A DNA stretch of 64,000 nt. It comes from Kitasatospora sp. GAS204B (lineage in GTDB: Bacteria; Actinomycetota; Actinomycetes; Streptomycetales; Streptomycetaceae). Positions 7,705 through 15,598 of the stretch are shown piece after piece; the first letter of the stretch is position 1; every line of letters starts with the position of its first letter. Location: positions 62,001-126,000 of the forward strand of contig NZ_JARZAG010000004.1 of assembly GCF_029892155.1 (NCBI RefSeq). Direction: 5' to 3'. The notes under the pieces are model-generated. The model did not search any database, was not told the DNA's origin, and worked only from the letters and a program-made list of their open reading frames with translations. A program made the position numbers and the translations under genes.

Positions 7705-9051
7705 TCAGTCCCCCTGTCCTTCGTACCGCCGCGCGTCCTGCGGCGCCGCCGCCGGACGGAGCGCCTGCTGGAATCTCGCCACCGCCGCCGCTGCCGCGCG
7801 CAGATCGCACGGGGCGCTCCACAGCAGCCAGCGGGCCTTCTCGTAACGCTCGATCACCTCGGGGTCCTCGGCCACCCCGAGCCGGGCCGCCATCGCCTTG
7901 TAGGCGTCCAGCCGGCCGCGCAGCTCGGCCCGGACGGCCAGCGGCGCGGTCACCTCGGTCAGCGACTGCCGGGCCCGGGTCAACTCCTGGGCGGCCTGCT
8001 CCTCCAGGGCGTCGAGCAGCGGCGCCAGCCGGTGCCACTGCCCGCTCTGGCGCAGCTCGGCGGCCTGGTGCACCCCGTCGCGCAGCGCGGCCAGCGGCCC
8101 CGGCACGGCCGGCACCTCGGTCGCCGCGATCTTGGCGAGCACCTCGCCGCGCGCCTGCCGGGCCTCGCCCAGCGTGGCGTCCGCGCGCCGCAGCAGGTCG
8201 GCGACCTGGTGCAGCCGCTCGTCCGCCTCGTCGCGCAGCCGGAGCAACTGCTCCAGCTCGACCCGCACGTTGTCCAGCGCCCGGCCGGCCTGGTCGAACC
8301 GCTCGGTGTCCACCGCGCCGGCCGCGGCCGCCTGGGCGGCCACGCTGCTCGCGGTCTCCCGACCGCGCTGGGCCGGCACCCGGGCCGGGCGCCAGAGCGC
8401 CAGCGGGTCGGCCAGCACCTGGGCCCGAAGCTCCGTCAGCTCCTGTTCGAGCCGGCCCAGCTCGTCGGCCAGCGGGTGCGCGCCGGCCCGCACGCCGACC
8501 GAGGCGGCAAGCGTTGCCACCCGGCGCAGCTCGGCGAGCAGCAGGTCGATCCTGGCCGGCAGCGCGGACCAGACCGCGTCGGCCGCGCTGACCACCTCCA
8601 GCACGGTGGCGTACCAGGAGTTCATCCGGTCCATCAGCTCGCCGAGGCTGATCTGCTCCACCATCCGGGCAGGGCCCGTCAGTTGCATCGCCGCGTTGGG
8701 CAGCTGGCCGCCCGAGACGGTGACCGCGCGGCCACGCAACAGCTCGCTCAGCTCGGCCAGTTCGGGCGAGGTCGGGCGCACCCGGCGTGAGCGCACCGCG
8801 CGGGCGGCGGCCAGCGCCTCCGAGTAGCGGTCGAAGAAGGCCCAGAGCAGGCCGAGGCCCTGGTTGGCCACCGACCAGCGCTCCTCGGTGCGCCCGGACA
8901 GGGCCGCGCCCTCCAGCAGGCGCCGGCCGGGATGGTCCTGGAGCGCGAGCAGCGCCGCCTCGACGGCCTCGCGCTCGGCGCTCAGCCGGGACAGCTCGCG
9001 GTCCACCTCCTCCCGGCTCAGCACCGGGCCAGCGGATCCTGTCAACGCCAC
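7705..9051 (-). CDS. Predicted coiled-coil protein of unknown function
   Basis: A 448-residue protein with no family I can name, no signal peptide and no membrane segment. It is rich in Ala, Leu, Arg and Glu with heptad-like stretches (around residues 12-40, 190-215 and 260-310), so it is probably a long helical or coiled-coil protein. It starts at a GTG 35 bp after glnH and ends 5 bp before pknG, so it should be co-transcribed and possibly coupled with the kinase. The mycobacterial glnX-glnH-pknG locus has no equivalent gene, so it may be a scaffold or adaptor of this version of the cascade; that is inference only. Confidence 0.7.
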   Translation of the reverse strand: MALTGSAGPVLSREEVDRELSRLSAEREAVEAALLALQDHPGRRLLEGAALSGRTEERWSVANQGLGLLWAFFDRYSEALAAARAVRSRRVRPTSPELAELSELLRGRAVTVSGGQLPNAAMQLTGPARMVEQISLGELMDRMNSWYATVLEVVSAADAVWSALPARIDLLLAELRRVATLAASVGVRAGAHPLADELGRLEQELTELRAQVLADPLALWRPARVPAQRGRETASSVAAQAAAAGAVDTERFDQAGRALDNVRVELEQLLRLRDEADERLHQVADLLRRADATLGEARQARGEVLAKIAATEVPAVPGPLAALRDGVHQAAELRQSGQWHRLAPLLDALEEQAAQELTRARQSLTEVTAPLAVRAELRGRLDAYKAMAARLGVAEDPEVIERYEKARWLLWSAPCDLRAAAAAVARFQQALRPAAAPQDARRYEGQGD

Positions 9052-9086
9052 GCCCTTCTCTCCTCAATCCTCGGTCAGTTCGGTTC

Positions 9087-10028
9087 TCACGGCAGGTAGT
9101 TCGCGGGCGGCGGGCCGTCGGAGGATCCCAGGTAGGGCGCGAGCCACTTGTCGTAGCTGGCCATCCAACCACCACCGCCGCGGTAGTCGGCCAGCACCTG
9201 GTTCACCCGGGCCACCAGGTCGGGCGCGGTCCTGGACATCGCCACGCCGTACGGTTCGTCGGTGATGGAGGGGCCGACCACCTGGACCGTCGGGTCCTGG
9301 GCGGCCTGGCCGACGGCGATCGCGTTGTCGGTCAGCGTCGCGTCCACCTGCCCGAGCTGCATCCGCACCAGGCAGTCGAGGTCGTTGCCCACCACCGTGA
9401 TCGCCTTCACCCCGCGCGGATCCTGCTTCAGCTGATCCTGCGCGGTCGAGGCCTGCGACACGCACACCGTCTTCCCCTTCAGTGCGCCGTCGACACTCGT
9501 TGCGTGGGCCGCCTTCGGTACCACCACCTGCTGTCCGGCCTGGAAGTAGACCGTGGAGAAGGCCACGTCGTTCAGCCGGTCGCAGGTGATCGTCATGGTA
9601 CGCGCGATCACGTCCACCTGGCCGTTCTTGATGGCTTCTATACGTTGCGCGGTGGGCACCATCTTGAACACGACCTTGCTCGGGTCACCCAGGATGGCCT
9701 GGGCGATCGCGTGCACGATGTCGATGTCGAAGCCCTCCACCTGGCCGCTGGCCGGATCCCGGAAGCCCCAGTGGTAGTTGTTCTGGTCGACGCCGGCGAT
9801 CAGGTAGCCGCGCTTCTTGATCGCGCTCACCGCCGGGCCGCTGTCGCTGCTGCTCGGCGGCAGGCTCTTGGTGGGATCGCAGGTCGGCGCCGCCGTCTTG
9901 ACCGTCGCACCGGCCACCGCCGCCCGCCCCGCCACGCCCGAGGCCGAACCGGCCAGCGCGAGCGGCGCCAGCAGGGCGGCTGCGACCAGTGAGGTCCGTA
10001 CCCGTCGAGTCATCCGTCCCCCCGTCAT
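9087..10028 (-). CDS. glnH: GlnH-like amino-acid-binding protein (SBP family 3)
   Basis: A 313-residue exported substrate-binding protein. After the signal peptide the family-3 SBP fold is clear: RGYLIAGVDQNN, GFDIDIVHAIAQ, IKNGQVDVIARTMTIT, then a second lobe ending with YDKWLAPYLG. In mycobacteria, GlnH binds Asp/Glu/Gln and signals through GlnX to PknG; the same gene order here supports that role rather than ABC transport, since no permease or ATPase is nearby. Unlike mycobacterial GlnH, the signal peptide has no lipobox cysteine (hydrophobic core around residues 13-27, then small residues), so it looks freely secreted. The start at 10028 overlaps the glnX stop (ATGA) with GGAG at 5 nt; an ATG at 10013 is the alternative. 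Confidence 0.88.
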   Translation of the reverse strand: MTGGRMTRRVRTSLVAAALLAPLALAGSASGVAGRAAVAGATVKTAAPTCDPTKSLPPSSSDSGPAVSAIKKRGYLIAGVDQNNYHWGFRDPASGQVEGFDIDIVHAIAQAILGDPSKVVFKMVPTAQRIEAIKNGQVDVIARTMTITCDRLNDVAFSTVYFQAGQQVVVPKAAHATSVDGALKGKTVCVSQASTAQDQLKQDPRGVKAITVVGNDLDCLVRMQLGQVDATLTDNAIAVGQAAQDPTVQVVGPSITDEPYGVAMSRTAPDLVARVNQVLADYRGGGGWMASYDKWLAPYLGSSDGPPPANYLP

Positions 10029-11398
10029 CGGAACTCCGCCAGCCGGCGGCCGATCCCGCGCAGCACGCCCGCCGCACCCAGCAGGGCGAGCACGGCGGCG
10101 GCGTAGACGACGGTGCCGGTGGCGTCCCGTCCGTTCTTCGCCGCGCTCAGGAAGTCGGCCTGTTCGACCTTCACCGCGTTCGCCAGGTCCTGATCCAGCG
10201 CCAGGAAGGCCGGCTGCGCGCTGTCCGCGCCACTGCCCACCGTGCCGTCCAGCGCGCCCTGGTAGTCGCCGGCGTTGTTCTTGGCGTCGGCGGCGGTGTG
10301 CCGCTGGGTCCAGAGCGAGAACTGGTCGCGGGCGGCCTTGATGTCCGCCGCCGCGCCGCTCGGGGCCAGCTGTTGGGCATTGGCCAGGGCGCCGGAGTCG
10401 GCCGCCGAGGTCTTGGTCCACTGGTCGGCGTACTGGGTGGTGGAGCCGCGCGCGACCAGGTTGAGGTTCTCCGCGGTGCGTGCCTGCAGCGAGTCCACCC
10501 GGGCCAGGTTGAGCGCCTGCAGCGGCGTCGAGCCGTGCTCGAGGCTGTCCGAGAGCGCCGAGTCGGCGGCCAGCACCCCGACGGTCAGCCAGAGCAGGGT
10601 GGCCAGCAGCGCGCCGGTGGCGCCCAGCAACCCGAGGTTGAGCACCCGGTTGGTGCGCCGGAACAGCCGGACCTGCACCCAGAGCAGGCCGGCCAGGAGC
10701 AGCGCGCCGAGCACGTAGGCCGCCCAGGGGGTGGCCTGGGCGTCGGCGTAGTCCTGGTTCAGCCGGGCGAGTTCGGCGTCGGACAGGTGCTGGGCGGCCG
10801 GCAGCAGCTGGCTCTGCATCTGGTTGGAGGCGTAGCTCAGGTAGGCCGCGCCCAACGGCAGGCCCTGCCGGTCGTTGGTCCGCGCGGTCTCCACCAGGCC
10901 CGAGTAGACCGGCAGTTGCTGGTTGAGCTGGTCGATCCAGGTCTGCGCCCGGCCTGCGCCTGCGCTCTGCGCGGCGGCCTGGGTGAGCAGTTGGGCGGCG
11001 TTCGCCAGGTCGTCCTGGTAGCGCTGGCGGACCTCGCGCGGTTCGCCGCCGGCCAGCAGGAAACCGGAGGCCGCCGTGGTGTCGGCGTCCGCCAGCGAGC
11101 GGTAGATCTCGGTCGCGTTCTGGCTCAGCGGCTGGCTGTGGGTGACCACCTGGTCGGCCGCGCTGCTGCGGTCGGCCACCTGCCACCCCGTCAGGGCGCC
11201 GAAGGCGAGCACCAGGACCACCAGGGCGGTCCCGGTCAGCCGCAGCTGCCCGGGCGCGGTGCGGGCCGCGGCCCGCCAGCGGTCGCGCCGTCGCGCCCGC
11301 GGCGGCGTCGGTGGGCGTCGTGGATACGGTGGTGGCGCGCCGCCACCCTGTCCCGGCGGTCGTGCCGCCGTCTGCGCTGGTGTTGCCACCCGCCCCAC
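10025..11398 (-). CDS. glnX: GlnX-like four-helix membrane sensor
   Basis: A 457-residue membrane protein. A Pro/Arg-rich cytosolic head (1-50) is followed by a membrane helix (~54-73), a large helical extracytoplasmic domain (~75-222), two adjacent membrane helices (~225-243 and ~253-277), a second extracytoplasmic helical domain (~280-425) and a last helix (~430-448). This layout and the position directly before glnH match mycobacterial GlnX (Rv0412c), the membrane partner that relays GlnH occupancy to PknG. No kinase, HAMP or cyclase domain is visible. It is the first gene of the minus-strand array. The GTG at 11398 is used; a GTG at 11389 has a better placed GAAGG. Confidence 0.82.
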   Translation of the reverse strand: MGRVATPAQTAARPPGQGGGAPPPYPRRPPTPPRARRRDRWRAAARTAPGQLRLTGTALVVLVLAFGALTGWQVADRSSAADQVVTHSQPLSQNATEIYRSLADADTTAASGFLLAGGEPREVRQRYQDDLANAAQLLTQAAAQSAGAGRAQTWIDQLNQQLPVYSGLVETARTNDRQGLPLGAAYLSYASNQMQSQLLPAAQHLSDAELARLNQDYADAQATPWAAYVLGALLLAGLLWVQVRLFRRTNRVLNLGLLGATGALLATLLWLTVGVLAADSALSDSLEHGSTPLQALNLARVDSLQARTAENLNLVARGSTTQYADQWTKTSAADSGALANAQQLAPSGAAADIKAARDQFSLWTQRHTAADAKNNAGDYQGALDGTVGSGADSAQPAFLALDQDLANAVKVEQADFLSAAKNGRDATGTVVYAAAVLALLGAAGVLRGIGRRLAEFR

Positions 11399-11644
11399 CT
11401 TCCCCCAAGGCCACCCCGACGGTCAGGACCGGCCCGTTGCCAGCAGTATGGCCACCGCGTCCGACAGCCACACGTGACTTGCGCCAAGACGCGACTGAAC
11501 CTTAGTGCGGTTGCGGCGCCGGGCCACCGGCGGGTGGCGCGCTGGACGGCGTGGCGTCGGTGCCCCGCTGCCGGTGATCGACTCGCGGTCGGCCATGATG
11601 GCGTGGGAACCCGCCGCACCCGGGCGGAGCATGGAGCGCGAACG

Positions 11645-12673
11645 ATGCAGAGCACAGCAGTCCTGGCCGAAGCCGCCGGATACCACGGCCCGCCGCCGTG
11701 GCAGTGGGCCGACCTGGCCACCTCGTGGACCGCCGAGCCGGTGGTGCTGGCGCTCTGCGCGCTGCTCGGCGGCGGCTACCTGCTCGGTCTGCGCACGCTG
11801 GCCCGGGCCGGGCAGCGCTGGCAGCCGACCCGCACGCTGAACTTCTTCGGCGGGCTGCTGCTCTGGATCTGGGTCACCTGCTCGGGCATCGGCGTCTACG
11901 ACCGGATCCTGTTCACCGACCGGGCCGTCCAGGTGGTCCTGCTGCTGATGCTGGTCCCGCTGCTGATCGCGATGGGTGCGCCGGTCTCGCTGCTGGCCGA
12001 GGCCTCGCCGCCGGACCGCCGGGAGCGGATCCTGCGGGCGCTGCGCAGCGGGCCGTCCAAGGTGCTGATGTTCCCGGCGGTCTCCACCGTGCTGCTGCTG
12101 GCGCCGCCGTGGCTGCTCTACTTCACCCCCTGGTACGAGAAGAGTCTGAGCAGCGGCGCCTGGAACATCGGGCTGCACGTCTCGCTGGTGCTGCTCGGGC
12201 TGGCCTACTTCTGGCCCCGGCTGCAACTGGACCCGGTCGGCCACGAGTACCCGCACCTGATCGGGCTCGTGATCACCTTCGTCGAGGTGATCTTCGACGC
12301 GGCGCTCGGCATCGTGCTGATCTACGGCGGTCACATCGTCGCCGAGCACTACTACGTCACGCTGGACCGCCCCTGGGGCCCGAGCATCGCGCAGGACCAG
12401 ACCTGGGGCGGCAACGCGCTCTGGGTGCTGGGCGATCTGGTCGGCCTGCCGTTCCTCTGCGCGCTGATCCGCCGGATGATCGTGCAGGGCCGCGAGGAGA
12501 CGGCGGCGGTGGACGCGGTGCTGGACGCGCAGTACGCGGCGGCAGCGGAGGCGGCCCAGGCGGCCGGGGCGGAGGGCGGCGAGGGCGGCGAGGCCGAGCC
12601 GGCCGAGGTCGGGCTGCGCCCGTGGTGGCTGGACGACCCCAACCTGAAGCACCGGTTCGGCGCCGACGGCTGA
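11645..12673 (+). CDS. ctaG: CtaG-family (caa3-type) cytochrome c oxidase assembly protein
   Basis: A 342-residue multispanning membrane protein with about seven helices and the CtaG/caa3 family features: TRTLNFFGGLLLWIWVTCSGIG near the start, FTDRAVQ, GAPVSLLAEASPPD, LLYFTPWYE, and a HEYPHLIGL segment between late helices. CtaG proteins of this family help assemble or insert copper into haem-copper oxidases. The C-terminus is an acidic, Ala-rich cytosolic tail ending in WWLDDPNLKHRF. The ATG is chosen because GGAG lies 8 nt upstream and no homologous sequence precedes it. It diverges from glnX with a 246-bp gap. Confidence 0.88.
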   Translation: MQSTAVLAEAAGYHGPPPWQWADLATSWTAEPVVLALCALLGGGYLLGLRTLARAGQRWQPTRTLNFFGGLLLWIWVTCSGIGVYDRILFTDRAVQVVLLLMLVPLLIAMGAPVSLLAEASPPDRRERILRALRSGPSKVLMFPAVSTVLLLAPPWLLYFTPWYEKSLSSGAWNIGLHVSLVLLGLAYFWPRLQLDPVGHEYPHLIGLVITFVEVIFDAALGIVLIYGGHIVAEHYYVTLDRPWGPSIAQDQTWGGNALWVLGDLVGLPFLCALIRRMIVQGREETAAVDAVLDAQYAAAAEAAQAAGAEGGEGGEAEPAEVGLRPWWLDDPNLKHRFGADG

Positions 12674-12692
12674 GTACGCGGGCCTGTCTCAG

Positions 12693-12698
12693 TACGAT
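12693..12698 (+). promoter_or_regulatory. -10 element of a leaderless promoter
   Basis: TACGAT lies exactly 7 nt before the ATG of the nucleosidase gene, with no Shine-Dalgarno sequence between them. This is the usual layout of leaderless actinobacterial transcripts starting on the start codon. No good -35 hexamer is visible. Confidence 0.55.
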
Positions 12699-12705
12699 CG
12701 GGCGC

Positions 12706-13287
12706 ATGCAGCTGATCGGAACCGTCGCCCCTGACCGCCCGCTCCTGGTCCTCGCCGTCGCCGAGGAGGCCGCCCACCTGGGCGAGGACCTGCCGGTCCT
12801 GCTCACCGGCATGGGCAAGGTGAACGCCGCCACCGCGCTGGCCACCGTCCTGGCGAGCGGCCCGCACCCGGCCGAGGTGATCAACCTCGGGACGGCCGGC
12901 GCGCTGCGGCCCGGGCTGGACGGTCGGATCCACCTGATCGGCACGGTGCTCCAACACGACCTGGACACCAGGGTGCTGCGGCAGCTCACCGGCCAGAGCT
13001 TCGGCGGCCCGCTCACCCTGGCCGCCGACGGCGCCGTGCTCGCCACCGGCGACCTCTTCGTCTCCGACCACGCCGCCCGCGACCGGCTGGCCGCCGCGGC
13101 CGAGTTGGTCGACATGGAGGGCTATGCCGTCGCTGCCGCCGCCCAGCGCGCGGGAGTTCCGGTCCGGCTGGTCAAGTACGTCAGCGACGAGGCCGGCGAG
13201 GGCGCGGCGAAGGCCTGGCGGGACTCGGTGGACGACTGCGCCGTGCGGCTGGCGGCTTGGGTGCGCGAGCAACTCGCCGGGCGCTGA
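12706..13287 (+). CDS. Nucleosidase of the MTA/SAH nucleosidase family
   Basis: A 193-residue protein, short for the family (about 230). It has the PNP/UDP-type phosphorylase core: TGMGKVNAATAL, VINLGTAGALRPG, DLFVSDH, VDMEGYAVAAAA and VKYVSDEAGEGA. The ME-G motif carries the ribose-binding Glu and the late Asp in SDEA is the likely catalytic acid. It probably hydrolyses the N-glycosidic bond of 5'-methylthioadenosine, S-adenosylhomocysteine or a related nucleoside. The ATG is the only start that fits; a -10 box 7 nt upstream suggests a leaderless mRNA. It stands alone between ctaG and the convergent ZIP gene, with a strong terminator after it. Confidence 0.85.
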   Translation: MQLIGTVAPDRPLLVLAVAEEAAHLGEDLPVLLTGMGKVNAATALATVLASGPHPAEVINLGTAGALRPGLDGRIHLIGTVLQHDLDTRVLRQLTGQSFGGPLTLAADGAVLATGDLFVSDHAARDRLAAAAELVDMEGYAVAAAAQRAGVPVRLVKYVSDEAGEGAAKAWRDSVDDCAVRLAAWVREQLAGR

Positions 13288-13294
13288 ACCACTG

Positions 13295-13320
13295 AGGGGG
13301 GCGCCGACCGGCGCCCCCCT
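13295..13320. terminator. Bidirectional stem-loop terminator
   Basis: A perfect 11-bp GC stem (13295-13305 with 13310-13320) closes a GACC tetraloop 7 bp after the nucleosidase stop and 29 bp from the end of the convergent ZIP gene. It can serve both genes. Confidence 0.8.
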
Positions 13321-13349
13321 CGCAGTCGCTCGACGCGCTCAGGCGCGGT

Positions 13350-14141
13350 TCACGCCCCGCCGGCCGTCACGATCGCGTCGGTGGCGAAGCCCAGCAGCAC
13401 GCCCGCCAGGATCAGCCAGGTGGTCAACTCCTTGAGCGCCGCCCGCCGGGCCACCGCGAGCAGCTCGATGACGACGTAGAGGATCGAGCCGGCCGCCAGG
13501 CCCAGGAACGCGATGCTCAGCTTGTCGTTGACCAGGTGCTGGCCGACCAGGGTGCCGGCGAAGGTCGGGCCGCCGCCGATCAGGCCGAGCAGGCCGAGGC
13601 TGCCCCAGGACGGGCGGGTGCCCTCGGCGGCCAGCGGGGCCACGATGCCGAAGCCCTCGGTCGCGTTGTGCAGGCCGAAGCCGATGATCAGCAGCACGGC
13701 CAGCGATATCTCGCCGCGCGCGGCCGAGTTGCCGATCGCCAGGCCCTCGGCGAAGTTGTGCAGGCCGATGCCGACCGCGATCATCATCGCCAGCTCGGCC
13801 GCGCCGGCCTTCGCGCCCTCGACACCGGCCGCCTTGGCCCGCCGCCGGGCGTTCCAGCGGTCGTAGTAGACCAGCCCGACCAGCCCGATCCCCAGGCCGG
13901 TGGCCAGCACCAGCGCGCCGCTGATCGCGGTGCCCCAGTGCTTCTCGGTCAGTGCCTGGTCGGTGGGGTCCCAGGCGTGCGTGAGCACGTCCCAGATCAG
14001 GAAGATCAGGATCCCGATGGCCAGCGCGTTCAGGCCGGCCCGCAGCCGGGGCGCCGGGTTGCGCAGCCGTCCGATCGGCAGGCCGAGGTAGATGGTGAAG
14101 CCTGCGATGGCCCCGAGGAGGGCGATCTGACCGCTGGACAA
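13350..14141 (-). CDS. ZIP-family metal transporter
   Basis: A 263-residue membrane protein with about eight helices. The two metal-binding helices are clear, with HNFAEG and, about 36 residues later, HNATEG, the hallmark His/Asn/Glu ligands of ZIP permeases. It should import a divalent cation (Zn, Fe or Mn). The chosen start is a TTG with GGAG 6 nt upstream. The more distal GTG (14204) would put coding sequence across an iron-box-like palindrome and add a non-membrane leader. The palindrome at 14190-14208 suggests control by a DtxR/DmdR-type metal regulator. It is convergent with the nucleosidase gene. Confidence 0.88.
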   Translation of the reverse strand: MSSGQIALLGAIAGFTIYLGLPIGRLRNPAPRLRAGLNALAIGILIFLIWDVLTHAWDPTDQALTEKHWGTAISGALVLATGLGIGLVGLVYYDRWNARRRAKAAGVEGAKAGAAELAMMIAVGIGLHNFAEGLAIGNSAARGEISLAVLLIIGFGLHNATEGFGIVAPLAAEGTRPSWGSLGLLGLIGGGPTFAGTLVGQHLVNDKLSIAFLGLAAGSILYVVIELLAVARRAALKELTTWLILAGVLLGFATDAIVTAGGA

Positions 14142-14189
14142 GGCTTGCTCCGGTGGGGTCGGAATGAGGGTGTCGCCGCAGACAGTAAG

Positions 14190-14208
14190 CCAGGCAAGGC
14201 TCACCTAA
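14190..14208 (-). promoter_or_regulatory. Iron-box-like operator (DtxR/IdeR/DmdR type)
   Basis: CCAGGCAAGGCTCACCTAA matches the IdeR/DmdR consensus TTAGGTTAGGCTAACCTAA at 14 of 19 positions. It lies about 50 bp upstream of the ZIP transporter start, where a metal-responsive repressor would act. A homologous MntR-type site cannot be excluded. Confidence 0.55.
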
Positions 14209-14362
14209 CAAGCCGTTGGGTCGGAGGTCTCGGCCAGGCAACGGTCGGATCACGAGGGGATTCCCGGTCGGCCATGAACAGCCCAAGAGTGGCCCAAGGA
14301 AGAGTCCCGAGTGCCTCGTAATCCCGGTGACGGTGGCCACCCGCCCGGTGCAGACTGACCCG

Positions 14363-14998
14363 ATGCAGCACGAGAGCAGCGAAGCCGCCCCACTGCCGGT
14401 CCGGCAGATCCGCGCCGCCTACACCGAGCAGACGGTGACGGTCTACCAGGCCTACCCGCCCGCGATCGGCGAGCACGCGGCCCGGCACGGGGAGTTCCCG
14501 GCCGACTGGAGCCGCAGCCGGATGACCTGGATCAAGCCGAGCTTCCGCTGGATGATGTACCGCAGCGGCTACGGCACCAAGCCGGGCCAGGAGGTGGTGC
14601 TGGCCCTGGAGATCACCCGGGCCGGCTTCGAGTCCGCGCTCGGCCGGGCCGTCCTCTCGCACTACGACTCCGAGGTGCACGCCGACCGCGCCGCCTGGTC
14701 GAAGCGGCTGAAGGAGAGCACGGTGCGGGTGCAGTGGGACCCGGAGCGCGACCTGGACCTCAACCCGCTGGGCCACCGCTCGCTCCAACTGGGCCTGGCG
14801 GGCCGCGCCACCCGCGACTACGCCGACCACTGGCTGCGCGCGGTGCGCGACGTCACGCCGCTCGCCCACCGGGTGCGGGATCTGGTGCGGGCCGGTGACC
14901 GGTCGGCGGCCGCCGCGCTGCTGCCCGCCGAACTGCCGTACCCGCCGGTCGCGGTGGAGGTGGTCCGGGAGCTGCGGATGTCGCCGCAGGAGATCTGA
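14363..14998 (+). CDS. DUF4291 family protein
   Basis: A 211-residue cytosolic protein. It shows the family's typical run: IRAAYTEQTVTVYQAYPPAIG, then SRMTWIKPSFRWMMYRSGY, then VQWDPERDLDL and a second R-S-L-Q-L-GL motif. DUF4291 proteins are widespread in actinobacteria and other bacteria, and I know no established reaction for them. The gene is transcribed alone, divergent from the ZIP transporter. A weak -10 like CAGACT is 6 nt before the ATG and there is no Shine-Dalgarno sequence, so this mRNA may also be leaderless. Confidence 0.85.
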   Translation: MQHESSEAAPLPVRQIRAAYTEQTVTVYQAYPPAIGEHAARHGEFPADWSRSRMTWIKPSFRWMMYRSGYGTKPGQEVVLALEITRAGFESALGRAVLSHYDSEVHADRAAWSKRLKESTVRVQWDPERDLDLNPLGHRSLQLGLAGRATRDYADHWLRAVRDVTPLAHRVRDLVRAGDRSAAAALLPAELPYPPVAVEVVRELRMSPQEI

Positions 14999-15010
14999 CG
15001 GGGCGTCGGC

Positions 15011-15050
15011 AAGCGGGGGGTAGACAAGCGGGGGGTAGACAAGCGGGGCG
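15011..15050. repeat. Short tandem repeat of a 15-bp unit
   Basis: The unit AAGCGGGGGGTAGAC occurs twice in full from 15011 and a third time in part (AAGCGGGG), just after the DUF4291 stop and about 80 bp before the next start. Function unknown; it may be simple slippage. Confidence 0.8.
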
Positions 15051-15127
15051 GACTCTCCGGATACTGAAGCGGGGCCACCGTTCCGATTCCACCGGTCCCG
15101 TTCTGCCGACTCCGGAGGAGCACTCCC

Positions 15128-15577
15128 ATGTCCGAAACCGTCCTGACCCCGCGCCAGGTGCTGGAGAAGCTGTTCCACACCGTCGTGCACGGCACCCGCG
15201 ACGAACTCGCCGACCTCTACGCGCCCGACGTGGTGATCGAGATGCCGTTCGCCCCGGCCGGCGCGCCCAAGGTCTCGCACGGCCGCGAGGAGTTCCGGAC
15301 CCGGCTGAAGGAGCGGGCCGGCCGGTGGGTGTACACCGGTGTCGACGTCCTGCACCTGCACGACACGGACGACCCCGAGGTGGTGGTGGCCGAGTACCAG
15401 GTGCGCGGCACGGTGAGCTCGACCGGACGGCCGTTCGCCTTCACCTACATCATGGTGGTCCGGGTCCGCGACGGGCTGATCGCCGTCTCGCGCGACTACT
15501 TCAACGTGCTGGAGAGCATGGCCGCCCTGGACGCCACCCCGGAGGCGATCGCGGGCCTGATCCACGGTGACGCCTGA
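15128..15577 (+). CDS. SnoaL/NTF2-like domain protein
   Basis: A 149-residue single-domain protein of the NTF2-like superfamily. An N-terminal helix (TPRQVLEKLFHTVVHGTRDELADLY) leads to the typical VVIEMPFAP strand. A central GREEFRTRLKERAG helix precedes the curved sheet with AFTYIMVVRVRDGLI and VSRDYFN. Such proteins act as small-molecule isomerases, hydrolases or binding proteins; the substrate cannot be read from sequence. GGAGGAG stands 8 nt before the ATG. It converges with the TetR gene, 21 bp between stops, and could be a target or neighbour of that regulator. Confidence 0.82.
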   Translation: MSETVLTPRQVLEKLFHTVVHGTRDELADLYAPDVVIEMPFAPAGAPKVSHGREEFRTRLKERAGRWVYTGVDVLHLHDTDDPEVVVAEYQVRGTVSSTGRPFAFTYIMVVRVRDGLIAVSRDYFNVLESMAALDATPEAIAGLIHGDA

Positions 15578-15598
15578 CGGTCTTCGCGGGCCCGCCCG

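Noticed and set aside
4754-7846. A 1030-residue open frame opposite pknG
   Set aside because: It is the antisense shadow of a gene with GC-rich third positions; its composition (Arg, Gly, Ala, Val, His, Gln) and lack of motifs show it is not a protein gene.
7700-9175. A frame of about 490 codons continuous with pknG upstream of its ATG, making a 1332-residue protein
   Set aside because: It overlaps the well-supported coiled-coil gene in another frame and is full of Arg/Gly/Pro/Ala typical of non-coding frames in GC-rich DNA; PknG homology begins at the zinc modules.
14142-14204. Distal GTG start for the ZIP transporter
   Set aside because: It would place the iron-box-like site inside the coding region and lacks a ribosome site, while the TTG has GGAG at 6 nt.
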